A stretch of 64,000 nt of DNA from Tubulanus polymorphus (Eukaryota > Nemertea > Palaeonemertea > Tubulaniformes > Tubulanidae), in NCBI RefSeq assembly GCF_964204645.1, contig NC_134032.1:4056916-4120915 (forward strand), given 5' to 3'. The notes under the pieces are model-generated. The model did no database searches. It was not told the origin of the DNA and saw only the letters and a program-made list of their open reading frames with translations. A program made the position numbers and the translations under genes. Below are positions 12,850 to 23,439 of the stretch, piece by piece; positions within the stretch are counted from its first letter, which is position 1; each line of letters opens with the position of its first letter.

Positions 12850-13665
12850 TGATATCGACAAATTCAAGTTCTTGGATTACTCGTTTGATGGCGCTAGTCA
12901 GAACCGAAAATTGGAACCTAAATCCGCCATGCTCTAGTTCATTTGCGATGAAAATCTCTCGCTTCAAGTTTTCAATCAGCGATATTCTACTTACTATATA
13001 TCGTCACGCGTAATCCTTTAAATATGATAATCTACCGTAACGTTGGATGTGATAAAACCTTACAGCAAAAGCTAGAAATCACTATAAGTGTCCTAAAATT
13101 ATCAAAAAACACTTTGCAACAGCTGAAATGTAAGGACTGGTTGCCAGGTATCACATGGTGGCAGCACTTGACGGCCCAATTTCGATTGTTGGTTCGAGTC
13201 CTGGTACTTTTCATATTTTTATTATGAATCTAAGAGTGTAGTCCTTCAAAAATCAATTTTATTTCGTAATATTGTTTCATATTAATCAGTGTAGCCTGCA
13301 ATATATTCACCTTAGAGTCTTAAACTCAACAACAGAGTGATGACACCGGGCGCCAGTCATAACTTCCGTTAGCTGCTTCGAGCGTCATCACTAAATTTGT
13401 GATTTTTGGTAGTTTCTTGACATTTCTAGTGATCTTTTGCATTGAAAGTGAGGTTTTATCGAATTCAGCACATTGTCAGGATATCATACTTAAAGGATTA
13501 TGCTTGCCTATGTATATTAAGTAAAATATCGCTAACTAAAAATTTGAAGCGAGAGATTTTTATTGCAAATGAACTAGAACATGGCGGATTTAGGTTCCAA
13601 TTTGCGGTTCTGACTAGCGCCATCAAACGAGTAATTCAAGAACTTGAATTTGTCGATATCCCATA
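12850..13665. mobile_element. Fold-back (long inverted repeat) element
   Basis: Two long arms are imperfect reverse complements: about 12850-13110 and 13385-13665. Matching landmarks are AATTCAAGTTCTTGGATTAC on the left against its complement near 13630, TCTCTCGCTTCAAGTTTTCA against the complement near 13545, and CCTTTAAATATGAT against ATCATACTTAAAGG. The loop of about 280 bp contains a tRNA-like promoter segment. A third copy of one arm lies at 43245-43420, interrupted on its left by the TTAA-type element. The open frames at 12714-13013 and 13442-13672 are readings of these arms and are not genes. Confidence 0.75.
13135..13215 (+). repeat. tRNA-like (SINE head) segment
   Basis: A perfect B-box, GGTTCGAGTCC, ends a segment containing GGTGGCAGCACTTGACGG, which resembles a degenerate A-box region about 40 bp upstream. 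No full cloverleaf with a 7-bp acceptor stem forms, so I read it as the tRNA-derived head of a SINE or a pol III promoter relic inside the loop of the fold-back element, not as a tRNA gene. Confidence 0.45.
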
Positions 13666-14049
13666 TTGCTAGCGATGTCTTTCGTTGGTAGATCCCTGTT
13701 TACACCATTACACGAAGCACACTGCATTCAAAATTGCATTTCAAATCTAGCTGGTCCAAATATTTTCCACGGATGTTATACACCTGTGTGCCAGAATATC
13801 GGCGGCCAAAACAATTGCCAACACCTATTCGCCAGTAATACTGCACGAAGCAGACATGTTTATCAGTGTGAACCAGTCCAATGTCTATCAAAATCTTTAG
13901 TTACATTACATTAAAGTGTCGATAGTAGTACATATAAATGATTGTGACATTAAATGATGGCATTGTGCACTTGTAGGGTTGTATTTCGAATAATTCACAT
14001 TATCATCATTGTTAGGAGAATAGATGCAGCGATTACTAAATTTTTCGAA

Positions 14050-14811
14050 TCATCTCCTCGTTGACAGGTCAAATCGTCGGTCTTTCCAGTTCTGAGATGA
14101 ATATGAAAATGTTAGCTTATGTTCGATGTAATGATTTTTCTCTTTATTTCTAATTATCTGTTCTTCGAGGTCCTGTATTTCAAATTCGATACCGGATAGA
14201 CACCAGTTTGTGTTTATCGCTATACGATATCGCATCTGCAGCGTTGCTGTGAAATAAGGTCAGTACTGTGCGATCAGTGATGATACCGGGTGGAAATGTC
14301 TATTGTGTTTATATTACCTTTGAAATTTTGCTGTAGATGTACACGCCCTGATTAGCTCGATCACCGTTGAAATACCTTTGTAATGTCGTCGACAGTAACA
14401 ACAGCTGACTGTTGGCTTTCTTTTCTACTGTGCGGATTTTGCAATGTGACTGCACAACGTATAATTCCATTGCTAAATCAGAAAATTTATGTAATTTGCA
14501 GTTTAAGAAGGCATCCATTTTTTGCTTCATAACAGCCCACATCACAAGTTAGCACAATCTACCAAGTGGTCTTTGACAATACTTGCTACGATTCTCTTCA
14601 GCAACGTGTGTAGCATTTTGTCGCCCACTTTTGCATATTTTCGCTGAGGAGTTTTTGTCAAAGTTTTACCATAGGCACGCATCACCATTTCAATGTGACT
14701 TGCCCTTTTATCTGCAAATCTCATTCTTGCTCTTGCCTCCAAATTATTGGACCAATTTTTATATAGCTCAACTTCTCTCTCCACGAGATATGAACGTAAA
14801 TCCTTTTTCAA
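14050..14811 (-). pseudogene. Unidentified coding-like locus, broken or multi-exon
   Basis: Three minus-strand open stretches look like one gene. 14811-14542 reads LVEREVELYKNWSNNLEARA with charged, helical sequence (AYGKTLTKTPQRKYAKVGDK, LLKRIVASIVKDH). 14545-14309 continues in a shifted frame (VMWAVMKQKMDAFL, LHKFSDLAMELYVVQSH). A third piece, 14235-14050, is coiled-coil-like (EFEIQDLEEQIIRNKEKNHY). Between the second and third pieces a plausible intron has donor AAAG|GTAATA and a branch-like TACTGAC before TTATTTCACAG. The first two pieces are separated by a one-base shift near 14543, which is either a mutation, an assembly error or an unseen intron. I do not recognise the family. The composition is unlike transposon ORFs nearby. 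Confidence 0.45.
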
Positions 14812-14909
14812 TCCATCTATAGTTCAAATTCCATCTAAAGTACAAACAACACACATCATTCTACAACATTCTTACCACTTAATAATTGGACATAGAGTAA
14901 CGTTGATAA

Positions 14910-15869
14910 TCATTTCGACAAGTTTCTACAGGAAATAACTGCACAGAAATATTCACGAATTTCTCGTCCCAGTAAAAGATAAATGTAGAAATTAACGACA
15001 TAGTTACAAATTTGGATATGGGTGCAGATGTCTAACATTAATTGTTTTTGGTCCACAGGCATTGTTTGGAATGCTGTAATAGAGGTTGGAAGAGTGAATA
15101 TTGCAAATGCGAGTGAAACTGTTACAAGCATAATTGTTGTGCGTTTTGCTTTTGTAGTTTTCTTGTCAGACGACACCATTTTCGTACCTTTGAATAACTG
15201 AATTATTATAACAGAATTTGATACGATGATCACCGTTAAAGGCAGAAAATAAACATGAATGACAAATGTGGTGAAAATTTCGGCTTGGTTAGATATTTCT
15301 AAGTAGCATCCGGTAATTTTTTCCGAAAACTTAATTAATACGGCTTGGGAAATACCAGCAACTAAAATATTTATGATGAAAATGATAACAATGACGCATC
15401 GGGCGAATCCAGGAGTACATATCAAACGAGATGTGAATGGGAAGAGCACAACTGCCGCACGTTCAATAGATATCGCTACTATGAACCATGAACTGCAGGC
15501 AATCAAAAGTGATATGACAAATTCATATATTTGACAGCTGATCAGTGAATTTATCAAGAGCGTAGCGTCGATAGCACTTATGTGAAGATGCCCGAAAACA
15601 AACTGTAAAACAGGCATCAGACTTAAACTGACGACAACCACAAAATCACTGATTGACAAAACGATCAGATAGTTAGCGTAAGATAAACTGCGGAATCTGT
15701 GACTTATCATTATCAGGAAAGTTGCCGAATTTCCAAAAACGCCTAACAGTAGAAAGATAGGCAGAATGACCAGTGACGCGGTACGGTAGATACCAGACTT
15801 GTTCACCACAGACAAGATAGCGATATAGCTGTTATAAGGTCTCGCAATCTGCATGAGAGTAGAATTCAT
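14910..15869 (-). CDS. Rhodopsin-class G-protein-coupled receptor, intronless
   Basis: A complete 319-codon reading frame starts at ATG 15869-15867. Seven hydrophobic helices are visible: TM1 with GVFGNSATFLIMI (Asn of helix 1), TM2 with LIVLSISDFVVVV (Asp of helix 2), a Cys before TM3, TM3 ending IVAISIERAAVV (ERA in place of DRY), TM4, TM5 with FLPLTVIIVSNSVIII, TM6 with FAIFTLPTSI (no CWxP tryptophan), and TM7 with VVNFYIYLLLGREIREYF, where NFxIY replaces NPxxY. A short N-terminus carries one Asn-X-Thr site. This pattern fits the intronless, lineage-expanded peptide-receptor-like GPCRs of lophotrochozoans (FMRFamide-receptor or orphan type). The ligand cannot be told. It is probably functional: there are no breaks and the length is normal. 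It acts in the plasma membrane. Confidence 0.9.
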   Translation of the reverse strand: MNSTLMQIARPYNSYIAILSVVNKSGIYRTASLVILPIFLLLGVFGNSATFLIMISHRFRSLSYANYLIVLSISDFVVVVSLSLMPVLQFVFGHLHISAIDATLLINSLISCQIYEFVISLLIACSSWFIVAISIERAAVVLFPFTSRLICTPGFARCVIVIIFIINILVAGISQAVLIKFSEKITGCYLEISNQAEIFTTFVIHVYFLPLTVIIVSNSVIIIQLFKGTKMVSSDKKTTKAKRTTIMLVTVSLAFAIFTLPTSITAFQTMPVDQKQLMLDICTHIQICNYVVNFYIYLLLGREIREYFCAVISCRNLSK

Positions 15870-16418
15870 TATTGATTGGATGCTTCGTTTATATGCACGA
15901 ATTGTCGTCTATTCAAGTGAATTATAAGAAATACGCATCTATATATTGATACAATCTGTTGAATGAAAGCAGCCATTCAACAATTGTTCAGCCACGAAAT
16001 AAAATTAACTCCAAATTTGACGCATAAATCAAAAATCAATTCTCAGATATCGAACACAATACACTGAGATTCGTGAACAGTTTATCGTTTGAAGCAACGA
16101 ATTAAATGGTTCAAAATCACACAGTTGGAAATGCATCGAGCTTGACGGGAAAACTTCTGAAATACGCACAAAAAACTCAGTGATAGTAGGTACGGCGCGG
16201 GTCAATGTATAGTGCGCTGCAGAGCGCGTCTTGTCTATTTAAAATGATCGTAACTTCGTTATTATTCATCCGATTCTCTTAATTCTTGCTTTATAGAAAG
16301 AAGAAGATTTTGGGCTATCTGTGTATGTAATTTGTTTTCATATAGATCATCATTTGCGCTGTAAAAATCTATCCCGAAAACTTCCGTCGCTCAGAAAAAA
16401 ATGAGCGGGATTTTCCCA

Positions 16419-17912
16419 TTAAAGTTCATCAGTTAGTTCTTTATTTAATGATTCAAAATCTCCATATATAACAAATGGAACTTTATTTTTGTAATCATAT
16501 TTTTTGAATTCTAATATTTCATCCTTTTCATTTGGTAAAACTAATTTACAATAATCATGATTTTCACATAATTGTTTATGATTTAATAATGTACTTTCAT
16601 TACTGAATTTATGTAAACATTTTCTACAAAGATATATTTTATGGTGATCATTTTCTGATTTAAAAAATAAATCGATTTGTTTAATCCACATATAATGATT
16701 CTCATAATATAGTATATCTATAACATCGTTTGAATCATAATCTTTTGATAGATATAAAGGTTCTAATGTATAATGTTTTATATTGTTACCTTTTGTATTT
16801 GGTAATTTGATTAAATCAAATACATTTATCTTTATATTATTATCTCTTCCTATTTTTGGGATGTTTTTAATTATAACAGGATACTTATCTATCTTATAAT
16901 TATTTTCAAATGGTTTATAATGAGCTAATCTAAAACTATGTTGTTTATAATCTTCAACTGGGTGTAAACAACTTATTATAGCCCATAGAAAACATTTATC
17001 ATCTTCATTTTGTACATTTATTACAGCATTAGTTTTAAATGGTAGTTTAATATAACTCGATGCTTCAATATCTGGTTCTTTATAATATGATAAATTATTT
17101 TCAGCAATTGGTTTTGATTTAGTTAACTTATTATATTTTGTGTTATAAACATGTAAAGTCATAAATATTATCTCATCAAATATTAAACCAGATCCTTCAA
17201 AATATTTCACTTCTATTTTAGTTTTTACTTCATTATAACATTTATCTAATTTATCATCTATATGTTGTTTAGATATAATATGTTGTGAATGAGAATTTAT
17301 ATTATATATTGGTTTATCTTCAGATTTTATGAATTTAACTTTAAAAGATATACTTATTTTAGGATATTCAACATCAGTTATTATTTTTATTATTTCTTTC
17401 ATATTTTCTAAATGTTTTTTATTTTCTTCTAATGTTTTTCCTTTATGAAATTTAAACTCAATAGCTGCTGGACCAATATCACTTTTAAATGCTTCGGTTA
17501 TCTCTATGTCTTTTTTATTATCTAATGAATTAATATAATTTCTTACATCTTCCATGTATGGCCTTTTATTGTTTAATTTATTTTTTATGCTTTTAATTGT
17601 CTTCTGTTTCTTATCATTATCTTTATCAAAATAATCTTCACCTAAAATATCACTATTCTTATTTCTAATATGACTTTTAGATTTTAAATGTTCATTATAA
17701 TATCTTTTATCACTGGATGATTGATTACATGTATCACATTTGTATGTTTCTTTTTCATTCTTTAATTCATCTAATTTAGTTTCTAATATATCATCTTCAT
17801 ATTCTAATTTCAATTTATTCTCTAAATTTGTTATAGTTTTATTGTGTCTTGCTTTTTGGGATTTATCTATATTGATATTACATGTTGGGCAGTAGTACTT
17901 ATTTGCTTCCAT
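16419..17912 (-). pseudogene. Polinton-type protein-primed DNA polymerase B, N-terminal part only
   Basis: A long AT-rich frame of 497 codons begins at ATG 17912-17910. It opens with C2H2/U1-like fingers (YYCPTCNINIDKSQKARH; YKCDTCNQSSSDKRYYNEH), then a basic region, then the block DDKCFLWAIISCLHP and IPKIGRDNNIKINVF, a further zinc motif (YLCRKCLHKFSNESTLLNHK), and ends just after VIYGDFESL, the first exonuclease motif of family-B polymerases. A stop follows nine residues later. Family members are more than twice as long, so the exonuclease remainder, TPR and palm domains are missing. The reading frame is otherwise intact, which suggests recent insertion or a truncated but still open copy. 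The element is an endogenous virus-like transposon, here inactive. Confidence 0.85.
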
Positions 17913-18109
17913 TTTAATACTAAATTTTTTATTAAAATTGATTTTGGAAGTTCAATGATTTATATCATGTATTATTTCAATCACACTTTACTAACACTTT
18001 TAATGTTTAAAAATCTAATACACACAAATATGAATATTGAAATAATGTTGTAAATATATACTTTTATATTGAATAATCTGTCAATTTAAATGTTATTCAT
18101 TTACATGAA
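17913..18109. other. AT-rich 5' flank of the polymerase fragment
   Basis: About 200 bp of very AT-rich sequence lies between the polymerase start codon and the palindrome. It would hold the promoter of the former element gene. I see no clear motif to annotate. Confidence 0.35.
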
Positions 18110-18545
18110 TATTTTAAGAGTAATAGGGGTAATGGGCTTTCAGGTTAAAGGTTGAATGGTCGAGTTCATTAAAAACAAAACATTAAAAGTAATTTAAAAC
18201 TATAATATATTTTCATAACCGTGTGTATTTCAGTTGAATAATAGAATAATAATTATTATTAAAATATATTTGATTATATGAATTTGTGTATTGTAAATAA
18301 ATCAATTGGTCGCGGAGCGGAGCGATAGCGAAGTGGAGCGACCAATTGATTTAATACAATATGCTTTTAAAATTAAAATAATTAATATCTTAGAATAAAT
18401 ATTTAGTTATAATATAAAATACACACGGTTAAGAATATATATTATAGTTTTAAATTACTTTTAATGTTTTGTTTTTTAATGAGATCGACCGTTCGACCTT
18501 TGGCTTGAAAGCCCATTACCCCTATTACTTCCGTTTTGGTAACAG
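18110..18545. repeat. 436-bp palindrome with AGT...ACT ends and hairpin core
   Basis: The outer ends AGTAATAGGGGTAATGGG (18110) and CCCATTACCCCTATTACT (to 18545) are reverse complements. Homology continues inward through TTTTGTT/AACAAAA, ACCGTGTGTAT and AT-rich stretches to a core hairpin: ATCAATTGGTCG (18301-18312) and CGACCAATTGAT (18340-18351) around a purine-rich, GC-rich loop. Polinton termini also begin with AG, and a Polinton polymerase fragment is adjacent, so this may be two terminal repeats joined head to head, or a MITE derived from them. I see no 6-bp target duplication at the two ends. Confidence 0.75.
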
Positions 18546-18713
18546 TGTCGTCTTGAGATATCATAAAAGCGCCTTGGCCGACTGGTTTGAGGTATCCCCT
18601 TTCCAGATTTTGTGGGTTAGAATCATGCATAGTTTACGGCAGATTTCGTGTGTTATTCATCCCCTTTGATTACCGCGATAACCAGATGCAAATATAATAG
18701 GCAAATAACTTAC

Positions 18714-19963
18714 TGTTTTTGCTACACATGGATTTACTGCTGCTGCTACGGCTGCGACTGCTGCTGTTGCTGCTGCTGCTTCGGTTGCTGGGACTCGTAC
18801 CGGGAGTGGTCGGTCCATCATCTCTCTTCTGAAACAAATGTTAATAATAAACGTATTAATTCACGAAATCATTTTGCATTAAGAGACAGAAACGTAATAT
18901 TTTATTGTTTTCATGTATTTACTTATCTATCTATTATAGTGACTTGTACATCACATATTAATACATAGATTTAGAACCCACCCGTAATTAAGACTTATAA
19001 GTCACTTTATACTAACTGATGTCATAATATCATGAAAAATAGACTTCCCTAAAGCGCAAGACCATAGAAAGTATATATCATACTGTAAAGACTGACGAGG
19101 ACGGTACATTTCAGTTATAACAGTTCTATATCTCATCAACGAACTAACTCTTTGAATGACAACTTCAAAAACAAGAGTCCAAGCCACATTTGTTAGTTTC
19201 GAGTCCCGACCTCGCGCTATTCTGCATCCGATTTTAAACAAGTAAAATCGTTACGATAAACTGCTTTAATTAGATACCCGCACCGCTACTGTCGCAATCG
19301 AGGATTCCACGTATGGCAGGCGAGGATGCGCCAGGTGTCGCTTGTAGATAGTTGGTCGCCAACGTTCAATTTCCTTCTACATTTCAATTAAATCTGAATG
19401 AACTCTTCGCTTAAATGAATCGATTATTCGTATAATGTATTGTATATTTGGTGGGTGCTGTGATAATATATGGACACAGGGGTCTAAAAATCCAGTTCAA
19501 AGTTTACTGTAACAGTTATTGAACTGGATCATTTCTTTTTGCGTTGAAAGATTTTTAAAATTCTAAGAATGCATTCAGTAAATTGTTACTATGTCTACTG
19601 TAATTTACTTGATATTTAGTATTTGATTGAACCTACCTTGTAGTACTTGGTTATGCCGTTGATGGCACTGCACGCGTAGTCGGTGTTGACGTCATACAGG
19701 TAACAATATCCTCCGTTGAACGACATGTCCGAACATTTCTGATCTTTCATACAATCACGAGCGCACTTGATGATGTTTTGAACATTTCTGTTTGCGATCA
19801 CGTGGTTTGTTTTCGCCCAGTTTTGTGAGTTTATCTCGCGGTGTTTGTCGCCTATCAAACATTCTGGCAGTCGTGTGAATTGTTGAATACGGAACTCGGT
19901 TAAAACCGCATCAGCGACGACGGAACAGAAAACACCGACCAGTAAAATGTTGATCGCGTTCAT
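18714..19963 (-). CDS. Secreted PAN/apple-like protein with serine-rich second exon
   Basis: Exon 1 (19963-19637) starts at an ATG and encodes a signal peptide (INILLVGVFCSVVADA), then a small cysteine-rich domain: CLIGDK, CARDCMKDQKCSDMSFNG, YCYLYDVNTDYACSA. The spacing and the CxxDC...CSDMSFN pattern resemble PAN/apple domains. It ends at a donor, YYK|GTAGGT, in phase 0. A compatible exon 2 (18828-18714) has acceptor TTTGTTTCAG and donor A|GTAAGT and reads KRDDGPTTPGTSPSNRSSSN then Ser/Arg-rich residues, encoded by a CAG-rich tract. Further 3' exons below 18714 were not found; the adjacent palindrome may lie in an intron. The product should be extracellular, in a protein- or glycan-binding role. 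The join of exon 2 is an inference from splice sites and phase. Confidence 0.65.
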
Positions 19964-20017
19964 GATCTCGTCTGATGAAATTATCAGTTAAATGCGGCGG
20001 ATGACACCAAAATACTG

Positions 20018-20025
20018 ATTATATA
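20018..20025 (-). promoter_or_regulatory. Candidate TATA box of the PAN-like gene
   Basis: On the minus strand TATATAAT lies about 55 bp upstream of the ATG of the PAN-like gene. That would place transcription start near 19990 and give a 5' UTR of roughly 25-30 bases. The spacing is normal for a TATA-driven secreted-protein gene, but the region is AT-rich and the site is unproven. Confidence 0.4.
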
Positions 20026-20769
20026 TGCATTCCGAAATCTGGACCAACCTCTAAAAATCTGATTGGTTTTTAAACTAATCATGTCATATATGAATACAAT
20101 TTTCATTGGCTTTTTCCCAAAGATTTTAACACTCCCCAAATGCATTTCTAGGACTGCGTAGGTACGAAAGGCGCATGGTGTTTCAGTCTGATTGGTCCAA
20201 CACATCTTCACAGCTCGTATTGTTCAAATTACTGAAATCCAATTGCCTGAACATTTTGCCTAGAGCACCTAACTAAATCAATTAGTATAAAAATCGCTTG
20301 GAAAAAATGTATCCCTAAATAGAAAACATGAAGAAGAAGATACTGGACTTGAACAATGCATTAAAATAAGTCTCTTCTTCTAACAATTATAATTTATAGT
20401 CGACTGTAATATAAACACATTCAACCAAACACCTGCACGCTTGTAGTTGTCTGAATTGAGAGATAGGGCTTTCATTTTGAATAGAGTTGATCTCACTGGG
20501 AGGTGACGTTTTGTTAAAGTGGATTTTCTGGTTCCCATATTCGGACAATACAGCTCAAACATTTTGAACATTACTGAATAATACAAAGTGGGCTTGTGTT
20601 CCGTTGACGAATTCCACTATCTAAAAACGAAGATTCTCTCTCTTATTTGAATTGTTTAACTTTATTGTAATTTTAATCTTCTGCTTTTCTCTGAAATAAA
20701 TTAAAATCAAAACTAAAATATAGCTGCAAAGCAGCGATAACGGGTTTTCTGCACAGTCTTAGAATCCTG

Positions 20770-21015
20770 TTCAACGGTGGATTTCGACAAAGCATTTGAT
20801 AAGGCACAACATCAGCCATTACTAAACAGGCTATTAGGAAATAGTATCAATGATAGGTCGCCCAAATGGCTCAGAAGTTATCTCTGAACGAAAACTTATA
20901 GCCGAAATCAACGGAACGCCTCATCCTGGAATAAGTCGGTCTAACTAGTGGAGTCACGCAAGGTAGTATCCTAACCCGTCTTCTGTTTAATGTCCTGACA
21001 AATGACATACACAGT
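20770..21015 (+). pseudogene. LINE reverse-transcriptase relic (palm region)
   Basis: The plus strand reads VDFDKAFDKAQHQPLL (the RT motif around the first catalytic Asp), then SPKWLRSYL, and in shifted frames RKLIAEINGTPHPGI, SGVTQGSIL, and LLFNVLTNDIH. This is the order of RT motifs 3-5 in CR1/Jockey-like non-LTR elements. Frameshifts and a stop after RSYL interrupt it, and both flanks are missing. It is an old fragment and distinct from the thumb-region relic at 10.3 kb. Confidence 0.75.
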
Positions 21016-21049
21016 AATCCAATATATACCAGACCGAGTAAATTTCCAA

Positions 21050-21600
21050 AACAAACTTAACACGCTGTTCGACCAAAAAACTTAACGTTCCGACAAGAAA
21101 ATCTTGTTCGAGTGAAAACAATTCTGTTTGATCGAACAATACGCTTTTTGTTTGAACCAAAACTTTCTTCATTATGACATAAAAATGTATTCGAATGAAA
21201 AGCTTTGTTATTGTTGAAATGAAACACATTTTGTCCCTGCAAAAAAATTTGGTTGAGCGAAACCAATTCTTTTCGAACGAATGTTTGAATGAAAACAATT
21301 CTGTTCGATTGTCGAAATACTTAATACTTCTGGTTGAAAAAATTTTTTACAATATACTAGTTCGAATGAAAATCTTTTCGAACAAATGTTCAAATTAAAA
21401 CGATTCTGTTCGATCGAGCAATTGTTCGAACGAAAAACCTTTCGTTTGGACAAAAAAAGTTTGTTCAACTTTGTTCTAACGATTTTTTCAAATTGGTTTA
21501 ATCGAAAAGGATATCATTGGTTGGAATGAAATAAATTTTGTTCCGACGAAAGAATTTTCAAGCGAAAGGTCGTTTGAACGAAAAAAAAAGATAATTCTGT
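21050..21600. repeat. Degenerate TTCGAACGAAAA-type simple repeat
   Basis: Many loose repeats of TTCGAAYGAAAA, its complement and TTCTGTTCGATCGA recur at irregular spacing throughout this stretch on both strands. Overlapping short open frames on both strands are products of the repeat. No gene is supported. Confidence 0.7.
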
Positions 21601-21639
21601 GGCTCCGCAGTAACTTATCGCCGGACGTAGGTCCTCGGA

Positions 21640-21970
21640 TGCGATCCTCGTGTTGCATCGCAAGTTTTGGTGCTAGTCGGTTGCGATACGATTGTCAGCG
21701 ACTGTGTCCGACCAGTTTCTGCCAGTCGCAAGAGTGCGTCGTGTGTGCGACCAGTTTCTGCTAGTCGCAAGAGCGCGTCAGTCGGTTGTGACAGTCGTGT
21801 CGCGTCGCAGAAAGTAGAACACGTGCGACTCCTTGTGACTGGCGTTGCTGAAAGTCGCAACCCGTCGCAAGGGAGCGTAGGTCGATGAGTCGTTGCGAGA
21901 AAATCGTCGCTGGCGGTCGCAGTGATTGGCATCGCAGTGAGACACAAGCCGTCGCAAGGCCGACCTACGC
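21640..21970. repeat. GC-rich GTCGCA-type repeat
   Basis: GTCGCA and its complement occur many times. A unit near CCAGTTTCTGCYAGTCGCAA (about 33 bp with its tail) is tandemly duplicated at 21712-21780. The composition contrasts strongly with the AT-rich flanks. The open frames of 73 and 110 codons here come from the repeat. Confidence 0.65.
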
Positions 21971-21999
21971 CCTGCTTAAGTCATTAGGAATTAATGAAA

Positions 22000-22850
22000 T
22001 ACCAGTTTCATTTATGATGAAAAATTTCAAATGAAAAGTCTGGCTTATAAAGCTGTCTGCTCAAAAAAAATTTCAAAAAACATTTCATTTTTGGCAATAA
22101 AATTGATAATTGTGATTGATCGTTGCATGTCACAACCAGTTAATCACTAATTAACATGCATTTTAATAAATCTGATTACTCCTTTACAGTGAACTTAGCT
22201 TTAACCTAGTAGAGGCTACTAGCCTATGTAGGCCTATGTATATGCGTAGGCCTAACATCCGAACAGATTGGTCGTAGGCCTATTGAATAACAACCCACCT
22301 AAATATCGTAAATTTTCTTTTGAAGTTCAATCCAATGAGTCCGTTAATAAACGCAACAATTATACTGTGTTTGTTTGAGACAGTAAAGCTCAGTACCGGT
22401 AGGCCTAAAGCCGCGTAAAACTCGATAACCACTTCAAGCGACATAGCAAACGATCTCCTTTTCCCCACAGCGAACGCTTACTCCGAATGTCAAGTGTGAG
22501 TCCAGCATACGGAGTGTGTAATATACTTTTGTATTTAGTAAATACCTTGTGCATTTGACAATGATCGGTATGTAATGTAGGAAATATAGAGTATTGATGG
22601 TATTGATATAGAGGTTGAAGCCCGCGGCCGAATAAAGTAATATATTCTTTTATTTTGATACCTCGTCGACATAACAGCTTTTCTCCGCTTTTCTTCGGCG
22701 TGTTTCGTTTAGGCCTACGACTCCCCTGTACACCTATGATTTATCTTAGTAAATACACGGTTAATTTGGTATGGAAAAATAGGTATTGCTTAACTAACTG
22801 CCGAAACCTGAAAAACTGAAAATGTCGAAATTGTTTGGAATAATTTATAC
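22000..22850. other. Spacer without recognisable gene
   Basis: A mixed AT-rich spacer with several copies of the short motif GTAGGCCTA (22220-22290, 22390-22410), which recurs elsewhere in the window. I see no supported gene or element boundary. Confidence 0.35.
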
Positions 22851-22854
22851 GGGG

Positions 22855-23205
22855 CATTTCTTATAGATGATTTTGGTGAATTTAAATTTAAAGTTGGTCA
22901 AAATGTTAGAATTTCTAAGTATAAAAAGATATTTCATAAAGGATACGATCGTAATTTTACTAGAGAAATATATAAAATATAAAAGTAATAACAACAAAAC
23001 CATATGTCTATAAGTTAGAAGATTTAATTGGTGAAGATGTTGATGGGAATTTTTGTGAAGAAGAATTAATTTTAACTACTGAAAATCTAGAACAAGAATA
23101 CAAAATTGAAAAAGTACTAAAAAAAAACTGTTAAAAGAAAAAAATATGGGGTTGGACGGCCAGATGAATTTAATGATTGGATATTATCGAGTAATAAAAA
23201 TTAGA
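22855..23205 (+). pseudogene. Second Polinton integrase C-terminal fragment
   Basis: In shifting plus-strand frames this region reads GEFKFKVGQNVRISKYKKIF, HKGYDRNFTREIYKI, then KVITTKPYVYKLEDLIGEDV, FCEEELIL, EYKIEKVLK and finally KRKKYGVGRPDEFNDWI before a stop. This is the SH3-like and chromodomain end of a Polinton-type integrase, the same region as at 3666-3890 but from a longer and independently decayed copy. Two frame changes are visible, at AAAATATAAAAG (near 22977) and in an A-rich run near 23122. The catalytic core is absent. Confidence 0.8.
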
Positions 23206-23209
23206 ATTT

Positions 23210-23390
23210 CGAGATCCAAATTCGACTTATTAAGTCAAATTTCCACATAATAAGTCAAATTTCCACATAATTAGTCGGAATTCGACTAACATAACGAATC
23301 AAATTTCGACTTTAAGTCTAAATTCGATTCAATAAGTCAAATATCGACTTAATAAGTAGAATTTCAACTTAATAAGCAATATATATAACA
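23210..23390. repeat. Short AT-rich tandem repeat (AATTCGACTTAATAAGTC type)
   Basis: Seven or eight loose repeats of AATTCGACTTAATAAGTC (unit about 18-20 bp) follow directly after the integrase fragment. They may be the terminal region of the decayed element. Confidence 0.65.
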
Positions 23391-23439
23391 TATAATAAGC
23401 TTTTCATAAGCAATATATACCATGCAAAAATATATTGCT

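Noticed and set aside
18648..18968. Cysteine-rich 106-codon plus-strand frame
   Set aside because: The Cys run is the complement reading of a CAG-rich tract that fits better as a minus-strand exon.
21615..21947. Opposed ORFs of 73 and 110 codons
   Set aside because: Both are readings of the GC-rich GTCGCA repeat with internal duplications.
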